Part shown: positions 7,796-19,355 of the stretch, piece after piece | How positions within the stretch are numbered: position 1 is the stretch's first letter | Layout: each line of letters opens with the position of its first letter | The notes under the pieces: model-generated | Told to the model about the DNA's origin: nothing | The model's database searches: none | What the model saw: the letters and a program-made list of their open reading frames with translations, nothing else | Made by a program: the position numbers and the translations under genes | NCBI GenBank assembly: GCA_003313425.1 | Contig: NHZP01000027.1 | Span: 62,001-126,000 of the forward strand | Direction of reading: 5' to 3' | Length of the DNA: 64,000 bases | DNA from: Pseudopyrenochaeta lycopersici | Taxonomy: Eukaryota > Ascomycota > Dothideomycetes > Pleosporales > Pseudopyrenochaetaceae

Positions 7796-10700
7796 CTACT
7801 CCTTTACAGAAGAAAGGTGAGCAACAGCGGCCTCGACCGCCACCACATGTGCTTCCTCTTGAGCTCCACATTCAGTTGCCTCAGCAACGGTAACTCCATT
7901 GATTTTGATCATGCATCTAAATGAAGGCAAGCCACTGTCTCCGTCCTCCTTACTCCCGCTTATATCGACTGTGGACGACCCAGCAAGGCGTTGCAACTTT
8001 TCCCTCGGATGCATAACGTTCAAGGCACCTCTCGTCATTCGGGAGATATAAATATCAAGCCCTAGCCGCTCGAAGAACAACCTGCACTCTGAAAGGTCCC
8101 CATGTGAATCCACGAATATCGCGCCAAAGATGCTCTCAATGATATCAGAATAAAACTTATCGGGTTTTAATCGCGCGAGAACCCCCCATGGATAGATTGT
8201 ACCATCACTCAGTCGCTTGTGTATGCTGGAACCGTATTTACGGTATCGCTCGTTGCAGTCCTTGTGAGCTTGAACAACGTCCAGGGATTGATGTCGCATG
8301 AACTTCCAAAGTGGCACTTGTTCAGACTTGCGCACCTGAACGAATTCGCCACTGATATTCTCTTCGATGTAGAAAACATCCCGGCTTATACTGCACTGTA
8401 GACATAGGAAGCCGAGTAGGTTGCCATTGACAAGTGTCGCCTTGATTCGAGTCATCTCTCCCTGCGAGAGTTCAGGCCGGCACTGGGAAAGATGAGACGC
8501 GATGAGAATATCGAGTATCGCGTCTCCTAAGAATTCGAGTCTTTGATATGATTCAATGTAGGTGTTAGTACTGCATGAGGGGTGTGTCAAAGCTTCTAAA
8601 ACCAATGCTTTGTTTTGGAAAGGATGTCCGATCAAAGATTCTTCCTCGTGGACATCAGGAATCTTTTCATGAGTTGATGGTGGAATTCCAATTCGAGGCT
8701 CAGCAGCTTTGATCTGAGGGAGGAGAACGTTTGCGCATACCCTAGCTGCTTTGAGGCCGGAATCTATGTAAGCTGCCCCAATCAAAGCCTCGACAACGTC
8801 TGCTAATACCTTCATGCCCAGCTCTCGCTCTTCTCCAGACGCGTCTACTTCGGAAATACGTGGTGCTGACCACTTCCTCCGTGGCGCCTCTGTGAAAATG
8901 TAATGATCCAGCTTTCCGTCTATTGCGGCTTTGGCGAGACTAAAGTTCGACACCATACTATCTCTGCACCGAGATAAGTACCCTTCTGGCCAATTGCTGT
9001 GGTCCATGTATAGTTGAACAGATGTTTGAAACTTCAGCAATGCATCTCCAAAGAACTCATAGCGTTGATAATTTGTGACGTCATTCGCACATGGTGTTGT
9101 GATTGCTGTCACGATATGCGTCGGGTCTTGGAACCGAACTCCACAGAGAAGTGTCTCCTGCAGCTGATGTGCCAGAGAATAGGTTTCAATGCGTCGCAGT
9201 ATGGATGGAATGAACAGATTGAATCTGGCATACGTGTAATCGAGGAGATCAACCGTGCACTCGCTGACGTGGAGCCGCTTGATACTAGACTCTTGTTTCG
9301 ATGCAGTCATCAGAGTGTTCGGCTTCGCCGCCAAAGTATTCGGCGTTTCAAAGTTCCGGCGCTTCAGAAGAGGTGCACACGCAACATGTATGCCGTCTCC
9401 GTCCTCACCTTCAACGAGATAATTGGAGAAGATGTAAGGTGATCCGGGAAGCCTAGACGATCTTATGAGTCCGTTGACGGGCCGCTCATTCATTCTCAAA
9501 GCATCTGACATGCTCACCCTTCCTTGCTTAGCATGCAGCCAGTCCGACAGCTCATCGTCTGCTATACTTGGGCCAAATAGCACCACAAAATCCTTACCAC
9601 TTCTACTACTTTGATCCGAATGGGTTGACCTGTCAATGAGATGAGTGATACCCCTCAAGTTCTCCAATGTGGTGGAGCTGACTGAGGCCAACCGAACCGA
9701 GTCCGCTATCTCGACCTCAAGTGTTGTCTGTGCGTCCCAGTATAATGGGAAAGACGGAATGTGGGGCAGCTGTGCCGGAACGATGAGGTTCATAGATAAC
9801 GGCTCCTGCCAGCTGGCTTGATTCTTGCGGACCGTTATCAAGCTCTGGTAGAAATATGCGTCTATCCACGCCTCAGCCATTTGTGCAAAGGGACGCACCC
9901 GCGTGCTCCTGGATATCCTTGCTTGCAACTCCCGCGGCACCTCGAACTGATCCTGCCAATCATGGGTCAATGGGAGAAGATTGTCATTCAAGAGGCCAGC
10001 ATGAAACAGGGTGACATAGCACTGGAATGCTGCATCCTTCATTGCCGCTCGTTCTGTTTGCCACACCTGTTTTCCTTTCACTGACCGCATAGATGTTTTG
10101 ATGCAGCTTGGAAGGGTCACGGTACAGGTGATGAGGCCCATGGTGTCTTCATCGAATGAGAACTCTGGTCGCATCTCGACGTACGGTTGCTTGGACAGCC
10201 CGGCGCAAAAATGGTGAAGATGTGCCATAGCCTTTTCAGCTGTCAAGTATGCCCTGTGGACATGGTCAGATCACTATAGAAATATCTAGTATAACATACC
10301 CAGTGGACTCAACATGAAGTGTGTCGTTGATTTGCTCCTCTTCGCTTTCCAACGAAGCAGTTTTAATCTTTGCTCTATGCTCGTTTTGATATGCTTTGAT
10401 CAATTGCTTCTCAAGCTCTTGCCAAGCAACAAAGTTATCCTGATTGCTATCCCGTGGCATCATGACGGCAAACTTGGACCTTTCCATCCTCGCCCGACCC
10501 CGTCGCTGTATGAACGACTTCAAGGTCAGGGGTGGATTGAAACAGATCACAAGGTTGCAGGCTGTCACATCAAGCCCTTCCTCAAGTGCATCGGTCGTGA
10601 TGATGAGGTGCCGCTTGCCTGCCCGAAACTCGGCCATGTTGTCATTTTGCGTTCTCAAGTCGAAAAGCTCAGACAAGGTGTATTGCTTCTGAGCGCTGCT

Positions 10701-12187
10701 TGACTGCCCAACGAAAGTCGCGCAGTTGAAACGCCCCGCGGTCTCGGGATGTGTAGAAAGAATTGTACAAAAAACGCCCACTGTTGCCCTCTGTTGTGCA
10801 AAAATCAATCCAGAACATTCTCGAGGATCTTCACCGTCCAGAAACGTCAGCAGTTGTCGGACTTTTGATGATAGCAGACTCTGGGGCGAGATTGCCGCTA
10901 ACGGTCGAGCAAACTCATTATCCTGAAAGATTCCTAGTAACCAGGACCTCATCTCGTCTTTTTGGCTCAGACGAAATCCGGATGTTGTCCCTAGATCGAC
11001 CTTACTCCTGAGCAACTCGATGGTATGAAAAATAAAGAAATCGGCTGCCCAAGGCCCTAACTCTTCGTATATATGTGTCGCCTTCCCATGAAATTTCTTC
11101 ACCTGATCCACCCATACCGGAGAACAGTGACATTGGACCGTCTTGGGCTCACCCAAGCTTCTTGCTGTAGCTGGCAGTGATATGTCTTCTATTGAAATGC
11201 GATGGTATGCCTGACGTAGCAGTTGGAGTTTGCCACTTAGAATGGATGCTTCTTCTGCAACACATGGCACGTATTCTAGTTTCTGAACTTCCGGATGATG
11301 AACGTACTTCAGCATGTCGTGGCGGTGGAGGCGTGGCGTCACAGCGGTTGAATCTAGGTTTTTTTTCGATTTTTCTGCCCAGACATTAGTGTGTAGACGT
11401 CGATATAACAGACGTACCTACGCGAGTTCGGTAAGTTTCGATCTGAGAATGGGACTAGCCGAGAGGCCCAGAATGTGCGGCACTGGGCCAGACTCTAGCC
11501 TCTCTCTATGATAAAAGTCCCGCATGATGACGTTCGCAGGGCTCCCTCGTGCGCAATGGTGAGCTGCAACGGTAAGCTCGATCTTGTGAAAACCTCAGTG
11601 GCAATACCTTCATCAAAAATCAGGAGCGCCAGTCTAGACATCTTCACGAAGCCATGACTCAAAGCTTCAGATAAGACAGCGTATGTGGAGACAACGATTT
11701 GAACATGGTCCAAGACAGCATCCCAGATACGCTGTTCACTCCAGCGATCTACATTGTCAGCGCCGGTCAACTGTTGTATTTTCACTGCTGGTAGGTAGGA
11801 GTGTATATAGTCGTGCTGCTGCCCACATAGCGCTACTGTAGGAGCTAGAAACCATATAAGCTAACACTCGTTAGGACCTCGCATGAAACAGATTCAGAGA
11901 AAGGAGGAGAAAACTGGCCTTGTTCGCTGAGCAGGTGTCCAGCTCCGCTCGTATACGTGATACAGCTCTGATCATGTTAGCTAATTGACATAAAATACTG
12001 TAGAGACGAACATTGCCGTTTTACCGCTGCCAGTATCCATCTAAGTCTTGTCAGCGTGGGGTGCGAGACGATGATTGGGCTGCAGTACTGCAATGATAGT
12101 ATTGCCTTCCATGCTACGCTTGAGCATTTCATCTTGATAAGGACGAAGTCGCAACTCTTTAGGCTCAAGGGCTTTTGCTTCCTCCAT
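7796..12187 (-). CDS. Dicer-like ribonuclease (DCL2-type), one homopolymer frame problem
   Basis: Six or more exons on the minus strand. From the ATG at 12187 the protein begins with [14 protein letters not shown], then after a 50-base intron [10 protein letters not shown] (Walker A), [26 protein letters not shown] and the DEAHHC box (split by an intron), then ILGLSASP. Exon 11342-10266 holds the helicase C domain ([32 protein letters not shown]). Exon 10246-7796 carries the Dicer dimerisation domain ([22 protein letters not shown] region), RNase IIIa ([21 protein letters not shown]), RNase IIIb ([21 protein letters not shown]) and a C-terminal dsRNA-binding domain. All four acidic residues of both RNase III sites are present. 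No PAZ domain is recognisable, as is usual for fungal DCL2. Two oddities: a GC donor before LIWFLAP, and an extra base in the run of eight A (complement of 11359-11366) that breaks the frame between helicase halves unless it is a sequence error. Confidence 0.85.
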
Positions 12188-13057
12188 CCTGGAAATTTGT
12201 ATACGTAGGCAAATATGAAGTAGGTGATTGAAGTTAGAGTACTAGGCAGTGAGCGTCGCCTTATCACTGCGCGGGGCAAGCCACTTTACTACAAACCACC
12301 AGCTCTTTCCAAGCTATTGGGGTGTCACAAGTGGTATATCAAGATTCTATCGTGCCACACACATACCCCATTCTTGTCTCCGATCCCAATGCTGATTCGT
12401 TGCTCTACAGAGTTACTTTTAGATATCTACAGAGCACTCTCCCGCTAGTGGACATCGGTGCATGTGAATTAGGCGCTCAATAGCCTCTAATCCTTACAAA
12501 GTCGTCCTTCGATAACATAGTTTGCGCCTAGTACGCTCTACCATTCCCTCGCCAATAGCTAGAAGTCAGAGGGTTATTTCCATTTGCCAACTCAGTCGCT
12601 TTAGTCTCAAGACCTGAATTGTATTGCTTAAAAACGTAATGCTTACATCGAGTTTTGTGTACTTTTTGACGTGATTGACTATGGCAATCCGAGGCTGAGA
12701 CATTCTGGTTGAGCTGAAGAAGATGCCACTGACGGCATTGTTTATTTGAGTAGACTAAGTAAAAACCTTGCAGTCACCTACCGTTGCTTCAAAGACCGAT
12801 TATAGTCATATATAATATGCCGAGTCTGACCTGGTAGCATGTAAGGGCAATAATCCGTGCTTCGGCATGGCTGGACATGCACTAAAGAACGAGCGCCTCG
12901 CGTTTCATACGCCCTCTATTCGCATTCTCTAACAAGTAAGCTGTGACATTTCGACCCGTGACAGATGAATACAGCTTCATAGCATTATGCTTTCGCAGAA
13001 CTTAGAGGCTCTGTATTGTGAAGCCTAGGCCCGAATGACTTTGATTGATCTAGCAAA
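12188..13057. other. Upstream region of Dicer, no gene seen
   Basis: About 870 bp between the Dicer start and the end of the next minus-strand gene. It presumably holds the Dicer promoter. No convincing open frame, repeat or RNA was recognised. Confidence 0.5.
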
Positions 13058-15037
13058 TCAAGTGGTACTTCTCAATCCTGTTCCGCTAACGATATCTAAT
13101 AGCTCCGATGACCCTTTTGGGTATCTCAAGATGTCACACTTTGGAATCTTCTCAAGGTTGAAAGGACTCCGCTGTTGCACATTGCCGCTGGTCAGAGCTT
13201 CAACAACTGGCGTTATAGCTGCACTGAATTTTCGTAGCATATTGCCCTGAGATTTGTCGAGAAGGTCGACGAACTTTCTGTACTCGGGGTCCCCAAGACA
13301 CATGATCCTGTATCTTGATTAATATGATTATGGCTTTCATGTATGCTCAACTCACATGTTGTCGGATATGCCGACGTCCACGGACCCAATAGCACCATTA
13401 TTCAGAATGAGACCCAGTATACCTTCGCCGAACCTCTCTTGGATGGCGTCAAGCCGCTCGCCCAGTTTGCGTAAGCATGACATCGTTCGGTACTTGGCCT
13501 TGTAGTCCTCCGTTCCTTTTTCTACGTTAGGAAATATTTCTCCCATCATCTTCGCTGTCACATTCGCGAGGGACATGTTCAACGGATTTCCAGGCCTGCT
13601 GGGTGCATCTTCGAAGCTACAAGGGGCTATCAGAACCATCCCACTTTGATGTATTGTGGCACCGCCGCACTCTTTGAAGAGCTCCAAGATATGGTATCGC
13701 CGCAGCAGCTGATAATGAGAGATGGTTTGACTAAGTCTGTTAATTAAGTAATATCGATCCGCTTGCGAAAGCGGACCTGGCGGGAGCAGCGCTGAGTGGT
13801 CTTGTTGGTTTCTCGACTTTTCCAACATTTCTTGCAATCTAACTAGGAGATGGGGACTTGCGATATATACCAGAATCTTTGAAAGTGCCCCCGCCTTGTC
13901 TCCATTCAAATCCAAGGTTGCTTGCTGTATGACTGGAGTGAGGAACGTTTCTTGCGGAGGGCGATGTCCAACGAGTTCACATTTCCGAGTTTCTTCAGAG
14001 AGGTGTTTTTGAAGCACGCCGTCATTATCAAGATTGCTACCCTTTCGTTGCATCTTCTTTCGTACCGGCTCACACGGGGGAGGACTAGTCCGTTTCGATA
14101 CAGGTCGTGGACGATCTTGCACAATGGCAACTGTGCCATGCCCAAGTGATTTCAGACCATCGCTGCCCAAGGCTGCGTCCCAACAAAACTGATTAGTTGA
14201 TAAGGTGACGAGTGAGGGGTTCCGAGCAGGATGTTCACTCGAAGCAAGGGGCAGGGCAAGTTGGTCGTCATTACCTGCGAGTTCTGATCCATCACTTACT
14301 ACCGCCGTGCTCAGGGGAACGCTCGATCGAGATGATGATGTTAGGGGTAGTACTTCGATGTCTTGATTTAGGTAGCTTAGGATTGGTGGTGAGTGGCCTC
14401 CATTCGAAACCCCGAATAAAGCCTCTGCCAGAGAAGTAACGTCAGGACTTCTTTCATTCTGATGGGCTGTAAGCAATGTAGGGTTGATTGGCTGACCAGG
14501 CGGGTTGAAAATACTAAGGTTGCTAAGGATTACCATGCTGTGTAGAGCGCGGTCAATGTTACTTGCCCAAGGTGCTGCATCACACTGAGAACCACGCTGA
14601 TGTCACTTCCGCAATCGATGAAGATAGCTCCGAGAATTGCGCTAATTGCCTTTCCAAGTACAGTTGACGATTTTGCGCCCTCCTGCTCGCAATACTTGAT
14701 GTGGCGATCGATCCCGGTGCATCGTGCAACAGCCGCACGATGCGTGTTGCTACTCAGGCTACACCTAAATCCATTCGTATGCTCTATAAGGGTGTTAGAA
14801 GCGCCTCAGACAATCTAATCAGAAGGCCTTACGTCTGGTGGCCTGCCCTTCATAAGCAAGATAATTGAAGACAAATTCGCTGAGCGAAGTGCCGAGTTGT
14901 GCTAATTTCCTGTTTCCATCCCAATCTTCGATGACAGCTCCCGCGGCTGTCAGTGCTCTGCGTAAGAGTCCGGCATCCTTGCGAAATATGTATCCAGTAA
15001 TACTCTCGACGGACTGAGCGTCCGCTTCTGTAGCCAT
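13058..15037 (-). CDS. Catalytically dead RNase III-fold protein, paralogue 1
   Basis: Four exons on the minus strand: about 15037-14833, 14800-14590, 14536-13352 and 13303-13058. The first exon has the RNase III layout ITGYIFRKDAGLLRRALTAAG, then NRKLAQLGTSLSEFVFNYLAYE where active enzymes have the LEFLGDAVLD signature; the Glu and Asp are Ala and Thr here. The second exon reads VLGKAISAILGAIFIDCG in place of [15 protein letters not shown], so the second pair of acids is Lys and Ser. All four metal-binding residues are therefore gone while the fold signature remains. The third exon adds about 390 residues: a low-complexity linker, then a helical region (ETFLTPVIQQATLDL, KILVYIASPHLL, HYQLLRRYHILELFKECGG) of no family I recognise. 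It is the next gene upstream of Dicer on the same strand. A dsRNA-binding or Dicer-partner role is inference. A second copy lies at 32950-34913. Confidence 0.75.
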
Positions 15038-15275
15038 GGCATGCAGGAGTGCCGTAGAACCTTTGTTCTGTGGTGAAGATAAAGAGAGGTGGCCAATGCA
15101 CTGATCACCCCATCTATTTATTGACAATGGTAAGGCACTTGTTTGTTGGGAATGTTGCACAACCTAGGTGGCGCTCTTGGCAAATATTGCCCAGCATCGG
15201 AGCATTCGTTTCATGATCGGCTTACCGCCAAAGATGCACCAATCTGCTCGATGAGGTATGACGATTGACCATTTA

Positions 15276-16985
15276 ACCCGCCACGCGGGTGACAAAAAAC
15301 CCCGCACCACGAGTCTGTGCTCCACCAAAACTTGAAGCTGAGCGCTCTATATCTCAACTTTGCAGCCACGCCACCAACACTATATACCTTGTTTTTGCTT
15401 GTTCTTCTTATGGCGGACTGGGATAACCGTGGTCATCATGAAACGCTAAAAGGGTGCTGGGTTCGGGGGGCGATTAAGTACATAGAGGCGCGCGGTATCC
15501 CACACTCAAAAGCAGACGTCTTCCGCTTTAATAGAGTATCCAAGCGACAAGGCTAGGCTATAATATCACTAGCTAGTGTTGACAGAAGACACCACAGAAG
15601 CGAGGCCTCGAGGGGCGAGCGCCGTAGTAGGCCCTCAGTTATTTCAAATAAGCAGCTTACGGAGATGAATCAAATTATCTAAGAGGTGGGATTCAAAGCA
15701 AGGAAGCTATCCTGGCTCGAGCTAGGCTTTGAGGCTGGAGTTGAAGGAGTCTCAGCACGTACTATCTCGCGCGCGATTGGCGATACTATAAGCTACTCCA
15801 AGTGCATCGCATGCTAGAAGAGATGGGTTAATAATAGCACAGCTTAGGCAAGAAAATCCTGGGCGTTTGTCATGCTTCAGCGCTATCCTGATGCGAGAGA
15901 CTAGCACTAGGTTAGGTTTTCTGATGAGGTACACAGGGCTATTGGTCCTTAAGGCAGCATATATATTGTGCGCAAACTAGGTGAGCGCTACTGCAGCAAG
16001 TGCATCCAGCAGCGAGATAAGAGAGATGATCACGAGCGCAACCTTAAGGAAGTACATGCCTAGGCGGCTGTTAGCTTCAACTTTAAGTTAGCTCTTACTT
16101 TCTACGAGATCCCTAGTAATAGCAATAGTAAGATAACGCAGCACGCCTATTATTAGATAACATACGTTATCTGGCGCGCTCGGATTACAATTAAACGAGA
16201 TAATTGATTAGGTAGTTGATGAATATAATTATTGTAAGTGTGTTTTTTTGTTCTTTGCTATTTTACCTTTTTTATGTAGTGCTTGTGTGCTAAGTGGTTA
16301 CACCCGAGCTTTGTACTACGATGCAGTATCGCGTACCCTCGCTGCTGTGCTGTAGATCTAACAACATACTCTTTCCAAGCACGCACCTTGTATCTGACAC
16401 CTATATAGATTAGATCCTTAAGCCTGTCGTTAAGCCCTAGCTTGAACGAGGAGACAACTTTATACTTAAGGAAGATAGCGACTCAGGCTACGGGCCAGGC
16501 AAAAATAACATAGTACGGCAGTGGAAAGATAAGAATAGGCTTAAGAGTTACTTTAACTGTCACTCTAGCCCTGACCTAGCTCCTATAGAAAACTGCTGTC
16601 AACCACCTAAGTAGTACGTTAAGAAATTTCCACACTGGGATAAGAGAGATACACATGAGCTCGCTCTTAAGGGCTGGGAGAAGGTAGATTAAAGTTTTGT
16701 TAACGAGTGTGTTAATTTTATGCCAAATAGGCTGAGAGATTGCATTAAAATGGATGGTCAAATAACTAGGTGGTGACCTGGCACGCCTGGGCTCGTGGGC
16801 GCTCTATCTTGACAGCTACAATACCAAAAAAACAATAGATATAGCTGCCTCTAGCCAATCTACACCCTCACTTCAAAATCAGCTTTAAAAATGCTCAAAC
16901 GTCCTCCTCTCCATAGTAATTTGTATGTGTTGGAGGACGCCAAGGCATCCGCGGTGCGTGGTTTTTTGTCACCCGCGTGCCCGCT
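15276..16985 (+). mobile_element. Degenerate Tc1/mariner-like element with terminal inverted repeats
   Basis: The ends are inverted repeats of about 33 bp: acgcgggtgacaaaaaacc appears near 15283-15302 and its reverse complement near 16960-16978. Both ends abut TA dinucleotides (15274-15275 and 16986-16987), the target duplication of this superfamily. Inside, on the plus strand, are decayed transposase blocks including ARTISRAIG (HTH) near 15757 and VRFSDEVH...IVRKLGERYC...CIQQRDKRDDHERNLKEVHA...FNFKLALTFYEIPSNSN at about 15915-16125, matching the fungal Tc1 DDE family. Multiple stops interrupt it, so it cannot be autonomous. A copy of the LTR-like repeat is nested at 16284-16399. Confidence 0.85.
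16284..16399 (-). repeat. LTR-like dispersed repeat, copy B
   Basis: Minus-strand copy of the repeat at 2562-2710, nested inside the Tc1-like element. On the minus strand it starts TGTCAGATAC and carries the gtgcgtgc, gttagatct, gcacagcagcgagggtacgcgatact and ctcgggtgtaaccactta segments. It ends earlier than copies A and C, before the CCATAAAAGG block. Confidence 0.65.
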
Positions 16986-17828
16986 TAACTTGATTTGAAT
17001 CGTGTACAGAAACGGTTGGCGTAACAGCAATATCTTAGTACTATCAATCACGCTACGACTTAACTAGTCATTCCAACGACGCGTGTAGGAATGCCCTGTT
17101 TCATACTAGCGTATTGGCAGCTAATGTTCAAGATCTGTGGTAAACCTGGCGTGAGCGACCCGTACGTAATGTTTTGGCCGCGGTGGGTGATTCAACATGA
17201 CCCTAAGCCACCTTTTCACACTGATCCATTGTGGAAGAGCCACTGGAATCGTAGAGAGGTCCATTAGCTGACTTGGGATGTATTTGTCTTCGTTGCCTTC
17301 ACCGGTATTACACTGACACAGTGTTGTGCTGTAAATAGACAGGGCTTGTTTCGCGAGCATTGTAGCACAACCCCACTTTTGTCACATCTATGGGCGGCTT
17401 CCCCGCATCTGAACTTCAGTTCCAACAACTTTCGCCGACTGTAGGCGGACTACACAGTGCGCGACTTCTTTACCAAATTTTGGCATTGGTCTAATAACAG
17501 TCTTGCTCAGGCGAAGCGAAAGTGAATATAATTGCCGCCCTTGTACCGTCATGATAGCCTTCATGTCAAAAACTTGGGGGTGTAAGAGTTATCTCGATTG
17601 GTTGATTGATTGATTCTTACGCCACAGGGTGCCCAGAAGGCCCGTAGGCTGACTATCCCATCTGACCTAATCGCTTAGACCTCGGTACGCCCACGCTTCA
17701 TTCCAAGCCCAAAGCAGCTTCGTCCCTCTCAACTCTGACCTTTCTACTCCGTGTAGTTATACCGTCCAGAACCTGCCTCACTCTTGTCCCCACGGTCCTT
17801 CGTATCCGAGAGCCGTTTCCCGACCGTC
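16986..17828. other. Intergenic, no gene seen
   Basis: No supported open frame. A short run of gattgattgattgatt occurs near 17596-17612. The stretch may be partly decayed repeat sequence. Confidence 0.45.
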
Positions 17829-17988
17829 CAGAGTTGGGATCAATCAATTCAATCTGATTGAACTCAGACCATAGTCTAAGCTCTGCCAAGGCGTTACTCT
17901 GCCAACGCTACCCACTTGTCCAAGCTCATGACAAGAAATAAGCTATGGTCCGAGTTCAATCAGATTAAATTGATTGATCCCAACTCTG
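17829..17988. repeat. 46-bp inverted repeat with 68-base loop
   Basis: Arm 17829-17874 begins cagagttgggatcaatcaat. Arm 17943-17988 is its reverse complement with only two mismatches (C/T and A/G). The 68-base spacer includes GC-rich sequence. The right arm ends four bases from the stop codon of the small minus-strand gene 17993-18259, so the hairpin would fall directly in that gene's 3' UTR. Origin as a MITE-like foldback element is equally possible. Confidence 0.85.
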
Positions 17989-17992
17989 CTCA

Positions 17993-18259
17993 CTACGTGG
18001 CTGAGAGATGCTGGCCATAGCAGCCATTGCAGCAGAGGCTGTCCCACAAGCCATTTTGTGTGGCTACAAGCTTTGATTTCTTCTGCTTCTTACAGCATAC
18101 ACACGAAAATCCCGTAGCTGAGGCGAGCCGATGAAGTCTCCAACCACCTCTTGTATCGTAATTCTTCACTACTTCTGGTAGGGGTGCGGCTTCGCCGTTC
18201 TGCTGAGCTTCCTGAGAAACGGCAGTAGGTCTGAATTCTCGATGGGTTTCAGAATCCAT
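17993..18259 (-). CDS. Small Cys-rich, probable zinc-binding protein
   Basis: An 88-residue frame starting at MDSETHREF. The open frame extends further upstream, but this Met begins the more protein-like part. The C-terminal half has paired cysteines, FSCVCCKKQKKSKLVA and DSLCCNGCYG, spaced like a compact zinc ribbon. The KSKLVA...CNGCYG arrangement resembles small fungal proteins of unknown function. No catalytic motif was seen. The stop codon abuts the large hairpin at 17829-17988. It lies between the Tc1 element and Argonaute, on the opposite strand to Argonaute. Whether it is expressed is unknown. Confidence 0.45.
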   Translation of the reverse strand: MDSETHREFRPTAVSQEAQQNGEAAPLPEVVKNYDTRGGWRLHRLASATGFSCVCCKKQKKSKLVATQNGLWDSLCCNGCYGQHLSAT

Positions 18260-19355
18260 TTCTTGTGCACGACACTGAGTGATGGGTTTGTGAATGAGAA
18301 GGTGGTGTGATATGAATTCGAGCGAAATACGCCGGGCGGCACGACAAACTAAATAGCATGGAACCATTCGTTGTCCATGCAAACAATTTGACTAGCCTAC
18401 TGACCCTTGCGCAAGCACCGCTCCCCAATTGCGTTATGATGCAGGGACCTGCAAGTCCTCGGCGCACAGTGATTGGGTGAGAACCCGACGGAAGCGTCTG
18501 CAGGGGAAGGGCTGACGGTCGAATTGGGGCGTTTGGCCCTACGTAGTCAGGAATAGCGCACTCTATACACACGACACGTGGGTCGGAATGCTGATCTGCT
18601 CTTTCTGCTGGGTCTGGTCGTCCGTCCCGTTTCCCCAGCACGGGACCGCGTACGTCATACGCGATGCTAAAAGAGCGCGCTTGACACGCGTTCTGGAGTG
18701 ACATGCATTGGGGAGGCACGGACAGTTTTCTGGGCGTTTACCATAGTTAATGATACTTCACTAAACTTGTTGCGCAATTCATCGAGCGTCCATGCCGAAG
18801 GGTCAAGCGACTAGCAGCGCTGCTTTTCGCTATGGTGAATATGTATATAATAATCTCCTCCTCCTTTAGCACAAATATGAGGCTCTGGGCCGGCAAAAAG
18901 CGTGGAGGCCGGATTGAGTCCACCGGTCAATACCGGCTGTAATTGGGTGGTCAAGCAGGTGGAAGCTCAACTCCAAAGACCTCACACTATACGAACATCA
19001 TTGGTGCAACCAGGAATAAAAGGCTTTGTTTCGCGGGATCAGTGCGTCAGTGTTGGCGTTACCCCGCACTCGGACCTCAGGCGAGGAGCTCCATCGTCCC
19101 ATGCTACTGCGGTGTACTTTGGCTGTTAGAAACGCTCAACTGTGCCATCACCGCTATCACAATTTGGCGATAGCTCCCATTGGGCTTATCGCTCCATCTC
19201 TCACCTGGTTTTCAGATCTGAATTTCGTCAGCTGCGCACACACCGTGAAGTGAAACGCCCTGCACTCATGAATCCTCGTACTCCGTTTTTCTGATGAAGC
19301 CAAAGTGATTCAACTACTGCTTTAATCATTGAATCCGAGCGAACCGCTTCATCAA
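18260..19355. other. Argonaute upstream region, no further gene seen
   Basis: About 1.1 kb containing only unsupported short frames. It presumably includes the Argonaute promoter and 5' UTR. Confidence 0.45.

Noticed and set aside
9014..9442. 142-residue plus-strand frame
   Set aside because: It lies antisense to the RNase IIIa region of Dicer, whose minus-strand reading has intact domain motifs.
7796..10246. Expected PAZ domain in Dicer
   Set aside because: No PAZ signature between the dimerisation domain and RNase IIIa; fungal DCL2 proteins normally lack a recognisable one.
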